NCBI RefSeq assembly: GCF_014863355.1
Contig: NZ_JACZEP010000007.1
Span: forward strand, 1 to 64,000
Direction of reading: 5' to 3'
Length of the DNA: 64,000 bases
From: Aminobacter carboxidus
GTDB taxonomy: Bacteria > Pseudomonadota > Alphaproteobacteria > Rhizobiales > Rhizobiaceae
The first letter of the stretch is position 1. The number at the start of each line of letters is the position of its first letter. Made by a program: the position numbers and the translations under genes. Below the pieces are notes generated by a model. It was not told the DNA's origin. It did not search any database and saw only the letters and a program-made list of their open reading frames with translations. Positions 1-9,795 of the stretch are shown in pieces.

Positions 1-158
1 GCGAATGGGCCTATGCCAGGCCATACGCCTCATCGAACGAACGCGCCAAAGCCATTCACCACTGGGCAGCAAACTACAACCTAACGCGCCCACACTCTGC
101 ACTCGGCGGCATCAGCCCGTTCCAAAGGCTGAACAACCTTCTTGGAAACGACATCTAG
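1..158 (+). mobile_element. IS481-type transposase, C-terminal remnant
   Basis: An open frame enters from the left edge (codons in phase with base 3) and ends at TAG 156-158. About 51 residues are visible. The segment YNLTRPHSALGG followed by ISPFQRLNNLLG is the typical end of the DDE integrase core in IS481-family transposases; the related IS3 family has a similar ending. The catalytic D-D-E residues would lie left of the window, so it cannot be told whether the gene is intact. No right-end inverted repeat could be identified. Two broken genes follow directly, which fits a decayed insertion region. Confidence 0.7.
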
Positions 159-249
159 CGCCCCATTGGTGCGTCCGTCATTCTGGACGCTCACCCATTG
201 GGGGTACGCACCGTGCTTTCAACAGGGAACTAAATGAGGGGTTTCAGGT

Positions 250-528
250 ATGACCGACCAAGTCGTCGACAACCAGGCGCACCACCGCTTCGAACTCACC
301 GTTGATGATTAGGTGGCCGTTGCCTACTACCGGATCGAAAACGGCAAGGTCGTCCTAGTCCACACCGAAGTGCCACAACACCTGTCTGGACAGGGCATTG
401 GTACGAAGCTGGCCAAAGGGGTTTTCGAGGCTATTCGCGCCAGCGAGCGGAGGGTAATTGCAAAGTGTCCGTTCATGGCGATGTTCGCAAGCCGCCATCC
501 CGAATATGCTGCCATGCTGGACGGTTGA
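250..528 (+). pseudogene. GNAT/YjdJ-like acetyltransferase gene interrupted by an amber codon
   Basis: Read from ATG 250, the frame gives MTDQVVDNQAHHRFELTVDD, then TAG at 310-312, then about 71 more residues in the same frame ending at TGA 526-528. The whole matches the small YjdJ/Gcn5-related family of about 90 residues: an N-terminal RFEL segment, AYYRIENGKVVLVHTEVP, the acetyl-CoA loop SGQGIGTKL, and the C-terminal CPFMAMFASRHPEY block. Everything else is in register, so the stop looks like a recent point mutation, for example CAG to TAG. Initiation at GTG 313, directly after the stop, would give a protein lacking the first strand. Called broken because the N-terminal strand is part of the fold. 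Confidence 0.7.
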
Positions 529-716
529 CGCCAGCACAGGCCGACTTTGAACCGCTGCATGGAGCATCGCCGGAGTCACGGCGTAATGCCGGGTCTTGCG
601 TCTCATGCTGACTTTGCCCAGTGATCTGATACAATCATTCGATGCCCGAGCAAATGAGCTCAATCGTTCCGTTATCGCCACCACGCTAAGTCCGAGCGGC
701 GAATGAAAGGACGGAA

Positions 717-1115
717 ATGGCCAGCGAACCTATTCGTGATCCGGTCAGCGATCATCTTCTGACGCCTCAGAATTCTGCATTCGTCATCATCGACTATCAG
801 CCGGTCTAGGTGAATTCTATAGCCTCCATGGACCGGCAACTCTTGGTCAACAACATCGTTGGGGCGTCCAAGGCGGCGGTCGCCTATGGCTTGCCGATCA
901 TTCATTCAACGGTGAATGTTAAGAGCGGCCTCAACAAGCCGCCGATACCGCAGCTCCGCAAGGTTCTCGACTTCCTGCCCACCTATGATCGAACGACGAT
1001 CAACGCATGGGAGGATTTCGAGTTTCGCCAGGCGGTTGAGCAGAGTGGGCGCAAGAAACTGATCATGACCGCGTTGTGGACCGCCAGGCTGCCTTGGGGC
1101 AAGCCGGACTGTTGA
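717..1115 (+). pseudogene. Isochorismatase-family hydrolase remnant with amber codon and lost C-terminus
   Basis: From ATG 717, with an AAGGACGG-type ribosome site just upstream, the frame reads DHLLTPQNSAFVIIDYQPV, then TAG at 807-809, then VNSIASMD and onward in the same frame. Family members normally read DYQPVQVNSIASMD, so the stop replaces a glutamine (CAG to TAG). The aspartate of IIDYQ and the lysine region KKLIMTALWT are present, but after TALWT the sequence runs into unrelated residues and stops at 1113-1115. The segment with the catalytic cysteine and the last 80-100 residues are missing. Doubly disrupted, so not functional. Confidence 0.75.
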
Positions 1116-1499
1116 TCGGCCGTGATCGGCTACTCCGACTTGATGGCCCGGCCATGAAGGACAATCCCATCGAACTTGACGATTTTGCCCGTGCCTTTGC
1201 AGAGCGCCAGCCATGGCGGAGAAAATCGTCGACGACAGCGAGGAAAGACTCGCCGCATTTCATACGCCGCGGCTGGCCGATGAAGCATATTACGGACCGC
1301 GAGTTAAAATCCCACAAGTTTAGAAACGACTTCTGCGACGGCCATAGCAGCAAAAAGCATGCGCGAAGCAGAAAGTTTGAAAGGATTTCACGAACTCCAG
1401 CCAACAATTCCACAACACAAATCATGATACGGTGGGGAAATTGGTCCTTGATTTTTTTGAATCTCTAAGCTTCCGATAGGTCCTGCACGAGGCCGCGTC
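1116..1499. other. Intergenic stretch with no recognised gene
   Basis: This stretch lies between the isochorismatase remnant and the two-repeat protein. It becomes visibly richer in A and T from about 1290 to 1480. Frames across it show no family signature; one of them crosses the end of the isochorismatase remnant, which suggests a deletion or rearrangement joint there. Best read as decayed sequence. Confidence 0.4.
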
Positions 1500-2132
1500 A
1501 TGCTCACCGATAGCCAGTACATTCTCGAAAGCATCAAGCAGGGATGCACGACGCTTAGCGATGACGAGTTCGTCATCGACAGGCTGGTAAAGTATTTCGG
1601 TAACGGGAGGATTCGGTGGCACGTCGAATTCCGTGGGCATCGCATCGAACTGACGACGGGCCAGATCAAGAAGCAGCCTACCTTCCGAAGGAAGATACTC
1701 GAACAGGCTGGTGTGCTGCCGCCCCAGCGTGCCGGGGCCAACTACCGGCGATGGGCTATCGACCTGAGGAAGAATGCCATCGAGCTTCCTTGGCGGGACA
1801 GGCCGGTCGATGCCGGTTTCGCCATTGATAGGCTCGCCAGCCATGGGGATGGGCGCTGGACGGTTGAATACCAAGGCAAGGCGATCAAGTTCACGACGAC
1901 CAAACTTCGCAGGCAAGTCAGTTTCCGCAAACGCATGCTGGCCAAGGCCAAGGTGCTGCCGCCCCAACTGGACCCGGCTGCCTATCGGAAATGGGTGGAC
2001 TGGCTCATTCAAAACGCCACCGAGGCTGCACCGCAGACCGAGGATGCCTCGATGACAGAGAAAAGCTGGCTTGATGATCTACCAGAGCTAGCCGGCTGGC
2101 AAAATGAAGCACCGCCCCAAGCGACCAGCTAG
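1500..2132 (+). CDS. Hypothetical protein made of two related halves
   Basis: Encodes 210 residues. The protein contains an internal duplication. Residues about 35-95 and 110-170 share the pattern [RW]-[WH]-V-E-[FY]-x-G followed by LTT or FTT, a basic [KR]-x-Q-x-[ST]-F-R-[KR] segment, VLPPQ, and a [RK]-[RK]-W helix. A single unit resembles short modules found in primase/replication-associated proteins of phages and integrative elements; that link is inference and weak. No signal peptide or membrane segment; the C-terminus is acidic and polar. Its place between broken genes and a structured non-coding region fits an accessory island. Function unknown. Confidence 0.55.
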   Translation: MLTDSQYILESIKQGCTTLSDDEFVIDRLVKYFGNGRIRWHVEFRGHRIELTTGQIKKQPTFRRKILEQAGVLPPQRAGANYRRWAIDLRKNAIELPWRDRPVDAGFAIDRLASHGDGRWTVEYQGKAIKFTTTKLRRQVSFRKRMLAKAKVLPPQLDPAAYRKWVDWLIQNATEAAPQTEDASMTEKSWLDDLPELAGWQNEAPPQATS

Positions 2133-2300
2133 GGCGGCAGTTTCCAAAACAGAAGCAATTGAGCCAAAGGGGGCAGCGGACGGTGTCTGCTCTATGCAAG
2201 TACGATCCGCTCAGATCGATATGTCCTGGGTTTCGCCGTTGCTTCGTTTCATTGTTCCTTCGGAACTTCGCCGGGAGATGCACCGCAGCACAACAGTGCC

Positions 2301-2358
2301 GGTCAAATTCATTCGAGCATTTGACCGTAAATCTGTCTGATCCTGGCTCGAATCCAGG
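2301..2358. repeat. Tandem hairpins with complementary loops
   Basis: Hairpin 1 pairs GGTCAAAT (2301-2308) with ATTTGACC (2319-2326) around a 10-base loop. Hairpin 2 pairs CCTGG (2342-2346) with CCAGG (2354-2358) around the 7-base loop CTCGAAT. The loop of hairpin 1 contains ATTCGAG (2311-2317), the exact reverse complement of loop 2, so a kissing-loop contact is possible. Hairpin 2 has tRNA T-arm geometry (5-bp stem, 7-base loop ending CGAAT), but no matching acceptor stem or CCA end is present. Confidence 0.45.
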
Positions 2359-2830
2359 TTCCCTAGGCACACTGGACGCCGCGGCAGATAAACAGGAACG
2401 GATATCATGGCGACCAACCGCGTTGGAGAGGTCACAGCCTTCGGCAGCAGTGCGCCCAAAAAGGGCTGTCGGCGGGTCCCTCGCGGGAACGAAAAAAGAA
2501 GAGAAGCAGAACTTTCGCGTGCAATTTTTGCACACGAACACTCATAACTAACTGATATTATTTATCTATCTTCCCTATCCATCATCGGTGCAACCGCTAG
2601 CTTGTAGTCGTGATATCCAGCCATTTTCCGACATCGAAGATGTGATTGCTGCGGCGCGTTCCGTCACCCAGCATTGCAGCGTGAGCCAAGCATATAGGCA
2701 AGGATCTTGTGCCTCATATCGACGACATCGGCTGAAATCGCAAGGTCTGGCACCAATGCGCACGCCAGCCAGCACGGCCCAGCTACGCCAGCGGCCGGCT
2801 CAAGTCAGTGATGTTCAACCAACAAAGCTC
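2359..2830. other. Non-coding stretch, no recognised gene
   Basis: Lies between the hairpin pair and the end of the YbaN gene. It includes a small hairpin, GTGCAA-TTT-TTGCAC, at about 2519-2533 and an A/T-rich run at about 2540-2585. Short frames exist on both strands but none carries a family signature or a good ribosome site. It probably marks the boundary between the accessory patch and core chromosome. Confidence 0.4.
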
Positions 2831-3304
2831 TCAAACATCTTCGTTCTGCCTGGCCGTCGGGCGCACCTCGTCGGCGCCTTCAGCATCGCCGGCGGCATCA
2901 GTCTGTTCGGGTCGTGTGGTGACATAGATGGCCACCACTGCAACGAATGCGGCGACCGCGACAGCCAGCAATGGCTCCGGCTTAGCGCCAACGAAAAACA
3001 GGCCATAGCCCGAAGCCATGCCCAGGCCGGCCAGGATCTTCGCCTTGCGCGGGACGGCGCCATATTGCCGCCAGGCCCGCAAGGTTGGGCCGAAGCTAGG
3101 ATGATTGAGCATCCACGCCTCGATGCGCGGCGACGATCGCCCGAAACACCACGCCGCCAGGATCAGGAAGATCGTCGTCGGCATGACTGGCACGAATGCG
3201 CCGATGACACCGAGGGCGAGCATGAGCACGCCGAGCGCGACGAGCCCGACGCGTTTCGCCTTGAATGCCGCCTTGCCGGTGGCACGGTGAAACAACGGCT
3301 TCAT
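2831..3304 (-). CDS. YbaN-family (DUF454) inner membrane protein
   Basis: A protein of 157 residues. Residues 20-45 form a hydrophobic helix (LGVLMLALGVIGAFVPVMPTT) ending in the VPVMPTT signature of the YbaN/DUF454 family. The family hallmarks WCFGRSSPR and an LNHPSFGPTLRAW segment follow. Two more hydrophobic stretches lie at about 95-130, and the tail is acidic. It sits 32 bases downstream of the L-lactate dehydrogenase gene on the same strand, so the two are probably co-transcribed. The cellular role of this family is not established; a small integral membrane protein is as far as the sequence goes. Confidence 0.85.
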   Translation of the reverse strand: MKPLFHRATGKAAFKAKRVGLVALGVLMLALGVIGAFVPVMPTTIFLILAAWCFGRSSPRIEAWMLNHPSFGPTLRAWRQYGAVPRKAKILAGLGMASGYGLFFVGAKPEPLLAVAVAAFVAVVAIYVTTRPEQTDAAGDAEGADEVRPTARQNEDV

Positions 3305-3336
3305 TCAGCCAGCTCCAATGGCAGCTTGGCGACGGT

Positions 3337-4479
3337 TCAGCGCCGGGCGATGATGCGGCTGTCAACGTCGTTGATGTCGCGCAAGCCGCAGAAGGCCATG
3401 GTGATGTCGAGCTCCTTGCGGATGATGTCGAGGCAAGCGGTTACCCCCGCTTCCCCGCCGGCGCCGAGGCCATAGAGGAACGAACGGCCGATGAACACGC
3501 CCTTGGCGCCGAGCGCCACGGCCTTGAGCACGTCCTGGCCGGAGCGGATGCCGCCATCCATCAGCACTTCGATGCGGTCGCCGACAGCGTCGACAATGGC
3601 AGGCAGCGCCGAGATCGACGAGATCGCGCCGTCGAGCTGGCGGCCGCCATGGTTGGAGACGATCAAAGCATCGGCGCCGCTTGCCGCTGCCTTCTCCGCG
3701 TCTTCCGGGTCGAGAATGCCCTTGAGGATCAGCTTGCCGCCCCACTGATCCTTGATCCACTTGACGTCGTCCCAGCTCAGCGCCGGATCGAACTGTTCGG
3801 CTGTCCATGACGACAGCGAGCGCAGGTCGGTGACGCCCTTGGCGTGGCCGGCGATGTTGCGGAAGGTGCGCCGGTTGGTGCGCAGCATGTTGAGGCACCA
3901 CCGCGGCTTGGTCGCCAGGTTGATGATGTTGGGGATCGTCATGCGCGGCGGCGTCGACAGGCCGTTGATGACGTCCTTGTGGCGCTGGCCGAGAATCTGC
4001 AGGTCGAGCGTCAGCACCAGTGCCGAGCATTTCGCCGCCTTGGCGCGCTGGATCAGCCGCGAGACGAAATCGCGGTCCTTCATGACATAGAGCTGGAACC
4101 AGAATGGCTTGCTGGTGTTTTCGGCGATGTCTTCGATCGAGCAGATGCTCATCGTCGACAGCGTGAACGGAATGCCTGCCTTTTCCGCCGCCCGCGCGCC
4201 ATGGATCTCGCCATCGGCATGCTGCATGCCGGTGAGTCCCGTCGGTGCGATCGCCACCGGCATCGATACCGTCTCGCCGGCCATCGTGGTCTTGAGTGTA
4301 CGGTTGCGCAGGTCGACGGCGACGCGCTGGCGCAGCTTGATCGGCACGAAGTCGCTTTCGTTCTCGCGATAGGTGCTCTCGGTCCAGGAACCGGAATCGC
4401 AATAGTCGTAGAACATGCGCGGCACGCGGCGCTTGGCGATTGCGCGAAGATCGGCGATCGAAGTTATCGGACGCGCCAT
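3337..4479 (-). CDS. lldD: FMN-dependent L-lactate dehydrogenase / alpha-hydroxy-acid oxidase
   Basis: Encodes 380 residues, the usual length for LldD. It oxidises L-lactate or a related 2-hydroxy acid to the 2-oxo acid with FMN, normally passing electrons to the membrane quinone pool. Visible family features are the N-terminal MFYDYCDSGSW block, the APTGLTGM FMN segment, the active-site SNHGGRQLD (catalytic His near residue 276), DGGIRSGQDVLKA and GRSFLYGLGAGG. ATG 4479 was chosen over a frame 26 residues longer because family members begin with this MARPITSIADLR-type sequence and a GGAG lies upstream. Substrate specificity within the family cannot be read from sequence alone. Confidence 0.9.
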   Translation of the reverse strand: MARPITSIADLRAIAKRRVPRMFYDYCDSGSWTESTYRENESDFVPIKLRQRVAVDLRNRTLKTTMAGETVSMPVAIAPTGLTGMQHADGEIHGARAAEKAGIPFTLSTMSICSIEDIAENTSKPFWFQLYVMKDRDFVSRLIQRAKAAKCSALVLTLDLQILGQRHKDVINGLSTPPRMTIPNIINLATKPRWCLNMLRTNRRTFRNIAGHAKGVTDLRSLSSWTAEQFDPALSWDDVKWIKDQWGGKLILKGILDPEDAEKAAASGADALIVSNHGGRQLDGAISSISALPAIVDAVGDRIEVLMDGGIRSGQDVLKAVALGAKGVFIGRSFLYGLGAGGEAGVTACLDIIRKELDITMAFCGLRDINDVDSRIIARR

Positions 4480-4602
4480 TCCACTAAGCTCCAGAATGCT
4501 GATGTTGATGCGACGACATGCGCGCGGCATGTAAGCCGCCTTCGCGACCGATGCCAAGGGCTGACCGGCAAGATGTCTATCCGAAAATCGCAGACTTTCG
4601 TT

Positions 4603-4956
4603 CTATGTCGCGTGCTCGAGGATGTTGATGATGTTGCCGAACGGATCGCGGACGAAAAACCGCCTCACGCCCCAAGGCTCGTCGGCGAGATCATAGACAA
4701 TCGCATAACGCGAAGTCTTCACCCTGTCATAAAGCTCATCGACATTGTCGACCTCGATCGAAAGCACCGGTACCGGCGTAGCCGATCCACCCTCGCTGGC
4801 CACGCCGAGTTGCGGTGTCATCGCACCACCGGTGCCGAAGGTCAGGATCCAGCCGTGATCCATGAGGACGTCAAGCCCAAGCAATTCGCCGTAGAATGCT
4901 TTTGCCGCCGTCGGGTCGGCTGCGTGGAGATTGGCGACGATGCGACGAACGGCCAT
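4603..4956 (-). CDS. VOC (glyoxalase/bleomycin-resistance) family protein
   Basis: Encodes 117 residues forming a single vicinal-oxygen-chelate module: the N-terminal beta strand VRRIVANLHAADP, helix AKAFYGELLGLDV, and the C-terminal VRDPFGNIINILEH strand that usually supplies a metal-binding Glu. ATG 4956 was chosen because AGGAAA lies just upstream; a frame 17 residues longer exists. It lies between the lactate dehydrogenase and the CO-dehydrogenase-like genes on the same strand. The substrate cannot be inferred; such proteins range from glyoxalases and dioxygenases to antibiotic-binding proteins. Confidence 0.8.
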   Translation of the reverse strand: MAVRRIVANLHAADPTAAKAFYGELLGLDVLMDHGWILTFGTGGAMTPQLGVASEGGSATPVPVLSIEVDNVDELYDRVKTSRYAIVYDLADEPWGVRRFFVRDPFGNIINILEHAT

Positions 4957-5024
4957 GTCCTGTTTCCTTTCTGACATCAAAAGGGGCCCGAAGGCCCCCC
5001 TTGGCACCTTGCGTTTGTTTGCGG

Positions 5025-5822
5025 TCAGGCGTTGGCGGCGGCAACCGCGCGCTTGGCCATCACCACCACCAGATTGGCACGATATTCGGGCGTGGCGTGG
5101 ATGTCGCCCATCAGACTGCCTGACGGAACCGTCACGCCTTCCAGCGCCGATGCCTCGAACTTCTTGGTCAGTGCCGCCTCGATCTCCTTGGAGCGGAACA
5201 CGCCGTCGTCGCCTGCCCCGGTGACCGCCGCGCGCACGCCATCCTTGCCCTTCGTCACGAATACGCCGGTCATCGCATACCGCGACGCCGGGTTGGGGAA
5301 CTTGGCGTAACCCGACTTGGCCGGCGCAGTGAAGGTGACAGCGGTGACGATCTCGTCGTCCTTGAGTGCTGTTTCGAACAGGCCCTTGAAGAACTTGTCA
5401 GCGGCGATCTGGCGCTTGTTGGTGACGACAGTCGCGCCCAGCGCCAGCAGCGCCGAGGGATAGTCGGCGGCCGGATCGTTGTTGGCGACCGAGCCACCGA
5501 TGGTACCGCGATGCCTAACCGCGGGATCACCGATGTGGCTGGCGAGATGCGACAGCGCGGGACAGACTTTCTTCAGCTTCTCGTCGTTGGCGACATCGAA
5601 ATGCGTCGTCGCAGCACCAATGGTGATGCTCTTGCCCGAGACCTTGATGCCCTTGAGGTCGGCAATATGGTTCAGGTCGACGAGATCCGACGGTGCCGCA
5701 AGTCGGGTCTTCATGGCGGGAATGAGCGTCATGCCACCCGAGAGGTACTTGGCGTCACCGCTCTTGATCTTCTTGGCGGCATCCGCGACCGAGGTGGCGC
5801 GATGATAGTTGACGGAATACAT
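5025..5822 (-). CDS. coxM: CoxM-like FAD-binding subunit of a molybdenum hydroxylase
   Basis: A protein of 265 residues. It is the medium subunit of a xanthine-oxidase-family enzyme and carries electrons from the iron-sulfur subunit through FAD. FAD-binding motifs are [15 protein letters not shown] near residues 28-42 and [15 protein letters not shown] near 108-122. It starts 12 bases after the large-subunit stop codon. The order on this strand is small, large, medium (S-L-M), which differs from the classical coxMSL order of Oligotropha. The symbol indicates similarity to CoxM, not proof of CO oxidation. Confidence 0.88.
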   Translation of the reverse strand: MYSVNYHRATSVADAAKKIKSGDAKYLSGGMTLIPAMKTRLAAPSDLVDLNHIADLKGIKVSGKSITIGAATTHFDVANDEKLKKVCPALSHLASHIGDPAVRHRGTIGGSVANNDPAADYPSALLALGATVVTNKRQIAADKFFKGLFETALKDDEIVTAVTFTAPAKSGYAKFPNPASRYAMTGVFVTKGKDGVRAAVTGAGDDGVFRSKEIEAALTKKFEASALEGVTVPSGSLMGDIHATPEYRANLVVVMAKRAVAAANA

Positions 5823-5834
5823 GGTGCGTCCTCC

Positions 5835-8186
5835 TCAGTGTTTCGCGCCGGCGCGCAGTGCGGCCCAAACCTTGCCCGGCGTCGCCGGCATGGTCAGGTT
5901 GTCATGGCCGAGCGCATCGGTGATGGCGTTGATGACCGCCGGCGGCGAACCGATGGCGCCGGCCTCGCCGCACCCCTTGATGCCAAGCGGATTGCTCGGA
6001 CAAGGCGTATTCGACGTCGAGACCTGGAATGACGGCAGATCGTCGGCACGCGGCATGGTGTAGTCCATGTAGCTTGCCGTCAAAAGCTGACCGCTGGCGT
6101 CATAGACGGCGCCTTCCAGTAACGCCTGGCCAACGCCTTGCGCGATACCGCCATGCACTTGCCCCTCGACGATCATCGGGTTGATGATGTTGCCGAAGTC
6201 ATCGGCGGCGACGAACTGGATGATATCGGTCTTGCCGGTGTCGGGATCGATTTCGACCTCGCAGATGTAGCATCCGGCCGGGAAGGTGAAGTTGGACGGA
6301 TCGTAGAACGCCGTCTCCTTCAGGCCGGGCTCCATGCCTTGCGGCAGGTTGTGCGCGGTATAGGCGGCGAGCGCCATCTGGAACCACGGCACGTTCTTGT
6401 CGGTACCGGCAACCTTGAGCTGGCCGTTTTCGATGACGATGTCACCTTCGTCGGCTTCAAGCAGGTGGGCGGCGATCTTCTTGGCCTTGGCCTCGACCTT
6501 GTCGAGCGCCTTGACGATCGCCGACATGCCGACGGCACCCGAGCGCGAGCCATAGGTGCCCATGCCCATCTGCACCTTGTCGGTGTCGCCATGGACGATC
6601 GAGACGCTGTCCAGCGGCACTCCGAAGCGTGAGTTGACCAGCTGGGCGAAGGTCGTCTCATGCCCCTGGCCATGGCTGTGCGAGCCGGTCAGCACCTCGA
6701 TCGTGCCCACCGCATTGACCCGCACCTCGGCGGACTCCCACAAACCGACACCAGCGCCGAGCGAACCCACCGCCGCCGACGGCGCAATGCCGCAGGCCTC
6801 GATGTAGCAGCTCATGCCGATGCCGCGCAGTTTGCCCTTCTTGGCCGCAGCCGTCTTGCGCTTGGCAAAGCCGGCATAATCGGCCTGCTTCATCGCCGCA
6901 TCGAGCGACGCGCCATAATTGCCGGCGTCGTAGCACATGATGACAGGCGTCTGGTGCGGGAACTGGGTGATGAAATTCGTCCGCCGCAGTTCGGCGGGCG
7001 AAACGCCAAGCTCACGCGCGGCGATCTCCATCGTGCGCTCGAGCACGAAGGTCGCCTCCGGCCGCCCGGCGCCGCGATAGGCGTCGACCGGTGCGGTGTT
7101 GGTGTAGACGGTGCGCACATTGCCGTAGATCGCCGGGATGTTGTACTGGCCCGACAGCAGCGTGGCGTAAAGATAGGTCGGCGTCGCCGAGGAAAACAGC
7201 GACATGTAGGCGCCGAGATTGGCGATGGTGTCGACCTTCAGCCCGACGATCTTGTTGTTCTTGTCAAAACCCATCTCGACCGTGGTGTGGTGATCGCGGC
7301 CATGCGCATCGGTCAGGAAGCTCTCGGTGCGGTCGGCCACCCATTTGACCGGCACGCCGGTCCGCTTGGAGGCCCACAGGCAGACGATTTCCTCGGGATA
7401 GATGTAGATCTTTGAGCCGAAGCCGCCGCCGACATCAGGGGCGATGACGCGCAGCTTGTTTTCCGGCGCGACGTTGTAGAACGCGCTCATCACCAGCCGT
7501 GCGACATGCGGGTTCTGCGAGGTCGTCCAGCAGGTGTAGTGATCCTCGGCCTTGTCGTAGTGGCCAAGTGCTGCGCGCGGCTCCATCGCATTGGGCACCA
7601 GCCGGTTGTTGACGATGTTGAGGCGCGTGACGTGGGCGGCGGATTTGAGCGCCGCGTCGGTGGCGGCGGCGTCGCCAATGCCCCAGTCGAAGATCAGATT
7701 GCCATCTGCTTCAGGATGGAGCTGCGGCGCGCCCTTGCCCAAAGCGTCGACCGCGTCAGCGACCGACTTGCGTTCCTTGTAGGTGATCTCGACTGCTTCC
7801 GCCGCATCGCGCGCCTGGCCCTTGGTATCGGCGACCACCACGACGACGGCGTCGCCGACATAGCGCACCCGGTCGACCGCCAGCGGCGACCACGCGCCCA
7901 TCTTCATCGGCGAACCATCCTTGGAATGGATCATCCAGCCGCAGATCAAGTTGCCGATGCCGTCAGCCTTGAGCTGCCTGCCGGTGAGCACGCCGATGAC
8001 ACCTGGCATGGCCTCCGCCTTCTTGGTGTCGATCTTCTTGATGTCGGCGTGCGCGTGCGGGCTGCGCACGAATGCCGCGTGTTTCATACCTGGAACGACC
8101 ATGTCGTCGACATAGCGCCCGGCGCCGGTGATGAATCTCTTGTCTTCTTTGCGCGCAACCCGCGCGCCGATGCCTTCGATTCCCAT
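5835..8186 (-). CDS. coxL: CoxL-like molybdopterin-binding subunit, form II
   Basis: Encodes 783 residues, a full-length large subunit of the xanthine dehydrogenase/CO dehydrogenase family. It binds the molybdenum-MCD cofactor and carries the active site. The active-site loop reads AYRGAGR (about residues 366-373). That is the form II signature; true form I CO dehydrogenase has AYRCSFR with the copper-binding cysteine. Cofactor-contacting stretches such as [17 protein letters not shown] and the C-terminal [14 protein letters not shown] are present. CO oxidation is therefore doubtful, and another aldehyde or N-heterocycle substrate is likely. The gene lies between the small and medium subunits. 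Confidence 0.92.
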   Translation of the reverse strand: MGIEGIGARVARKEDKRFITGAGRYVDDMVVPGMKHAAFVRSPHAHADIKKIDTKKAEAMPGVIGVLTGRQLKADGIGNLICGWMIHSKDGSPMKMGAWSPLAVDRVRYVGDAVVVVVADTKGQARDAAEAVEITYKERKSVADAVDALGKGAPQLHPEADGNLIFDWGIGDAAATDAALKSAAHVTRLNIVNNRLVPNAMEPRAALGHYDKAEDHYTCWTTSQNPHVARLVMSAFYNVAPENKLRVIAPDVGGGFGSKIYIYPEEIVCLWASKRTGVPVKWVADRTESFLTDAHGRDHHTTVEMGFDKNNKIVGLKVDTIANLGAYMSLFSSATPTYLYATLLSGQYNIPAIYGNVRTVYTNTAPVDAYRGAGRPEATFVLERTMEIAARELGVSPAELRRTNFITQFPHQTPVIMCYDAGNYGASLDAAMKQADYAGFAKRKTAAAKKGKLRGIGMSCYIEACGIAPSAAVGSLGAGVGLWESAEVRVNAVGTIEVLTGSHSHGQGHETTFAQLVNSRFGVPLDSVSIVHGDTDKVQMGMGTYGSRSGAVGMSAIVKALDKVEAKAKKIAAHLLEADEGDIVIENGQLKVAGTDKNVPWFQMALAAYTAHNLPQGMEPGLKETAFYDPSNFTFPAGCYICEVEIDPDTGKTDIIQFVAADDFGNIINPMIVEGQVHGGIAQGVGQALLEGAVYDASGQLLTASYMDYTMPRADDLPSFQVSTSNTPCPSNPLGIKGCGEAGAIGSPPAVINAITDALGHDNLTMPATPGKVWAALRAGAKH

Positions 8187-8210
8187 CTGAGTTCCTCCCG
8201 AACCTGAAAA

Positions 8211-8303
8211 AGCGAATAGCGAATAGTGAGTAGTGCATAGCGAATGGAGAAAGCGGTGACGGCGGCAGCGGCAAAGCCCCTACTCGCTACTCACTACTCG
8301 CTC
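8211..8303. repeat. Inverted pair of degenerate heptamer arrays
   Basis: The left arm (8211-8247) is a run of 7-bp units of the type AGCGAAT / AGTGAGT. The right arm (8279-8303) is a run of CTACTCG / CTACTCA units. The reverse complement of the right arm aligns with the left arm with about four mismatches over 22 bases, so a long imperfect stem around a loop of about 30 bases can form. It fills the gap between the coxS and coxL genes. A related element with 8-bp units lies at 61463-61545. Confidence 0.7.
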
Positions 8304-8310
8304 CTTCCAA

Positions 8311-8811
<501 letters not shown>

Positions 8812-9083
8812 GAAACCTCCCATGTTGCCGCGACCGGCTAGGTAGACCCCGCACCAGTCAGGTGAGCAAATCCTATCTGTGCCAATGCCGGCTGCAAGCG
8901 CCTTTTTGGATCCAGACACGCAATGCGTGCATGCCAGGGCAGAAAAGACGCCAGATCGGAGCCGCTTCGACTTCCGTCATCTTGCCGCGAGCGAGCAACG
9001 GCCGCCGCCTCATCGTTGATTGCAAGTGGAATGCGCGCGCAGATCGTGCCAAAAGCCGTCATCACGTTTGCGGGAGGCACTGC

Positions 9084-9773
9084 TTGGTCAACTTCGTCAT
9101 CGCTCCGCCCGAGCCGGCTTCGGTCGCCGTTTCCGGCTCGTCCGAACGGTTTCCTGTACGACGCATCTTCTGTGTCGGCCGCAACTACGCGGCGCATGCC
9201 CGCGAGATGGGCAAGGATCCCGACCGCGAGCCGCCGTTCTTCTTCGGCAAGCCAGCCGATTGCGTGGTCGACAGCGGCGCAACCATCCCCTACCCGCCAC
9301 TGACAAGCGACCTGCATCACGAGATCGAACTTGTCGTTGCCATAGGCCGAGGTGGTTCCAACATCGCGACAGAAAATGCGCTGGACCATGTCTGGGGCTA
9401 CGGCGTCGGCATCGACCTGACCCGCCGCGACCTGCAGGATGCCGCCAAGAAGCTGGGCCGCCCCTGGGACTGGGGCAAGGGGTTCGACCAATCGGCGCCA
9501 TGTGGGCCGCTCGTCCGCGTGTCCGAGATCGGCCACCCGGCCAAAGGACGTGTCTGGCTTGCCGTCAACGGGGAGACCAGGCAGCAAGGCGACCTCTCGG
9601 AACTGATCTGGTCGATCCCCGAAGTGATCGCCATCTGCAGCGAATCCATGGAACTGAAGGCCGGCGACCTGATCTACACCGGCACGCCGGCGGGCGTCGG
9701 CGCCGTGAAGCCGGGCGACCGCATATCAGGCGGTGTCGCCGGCGTGGGCGAGATCGAGATTTCGATCGCGTAA
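9084..9773 (+). CDS. Fumarylacetoacetate hydrolase family protein
   Basis: Encodes 229 residues, the typical length for the single-domain FAH family. Members hydrolyse C-C bonds in acylpyruvates or decarboxylate related products in aromatic catabolism. The sequence shows IFCVGRNYAAHAREMG, PPFFFGKPADCVV, the metal-binding E..[L]VVAIGR region, GVGIDLTRRDLQ and the C-terminal GTPAGVGAVKPGD. The start is TTG 9084: GGGAGG lies six bases upstream and known members begin at this point with the same VIAPPEPASVAV-type sequence. It could be a fumarylpyruvate hydrolase, but no gentisate genes are in the window. Confidence 0.85.
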   Translation: MVNFVIAPPEPASVAVSGSSERFPVRRIFCVGRNYAAHAREMGKDPDREPPFFFGKPADCVVDSGATIPYPPLTSDLHHEIELVVAIGRGGSNIATENALDHVWGYGVGIDLTRRDLQDAAKKLGRPWDWGKGFDQSAPCGPLVRVSEIGHPAKGRVWLAVNGETRQQGDLSELIWSIPEVIAICSESMELKAGDLIYTGTPAGVGAVKPGDRISGGVAGVGEIEISIA

Positions 9774-9795
9774 CTGACAGGAAAATGGCGGCGGC

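Noticed and set aside
2104-2340. Possible 78-residue gene overlapping the end of the two-repeat protein
   Set aside because: It has no ribosome site, no family signature, and runs into the hairpin pair. It cannot be supported.
2341-2372. tRNA gene
   Set aside because: Only a T-arm-like hairpin and a CCCTAGGCAC stretch are present. No 5' acceptor strand, D arm or anticodon arm can be paired, and there is no CCA.
2575-2775. Short minus-strand frame upstream of the YbaN gene end
   Set aside because: 66 codons with Cys- and Arg-rich composition and no recognisable family; possibly decayed sequence.
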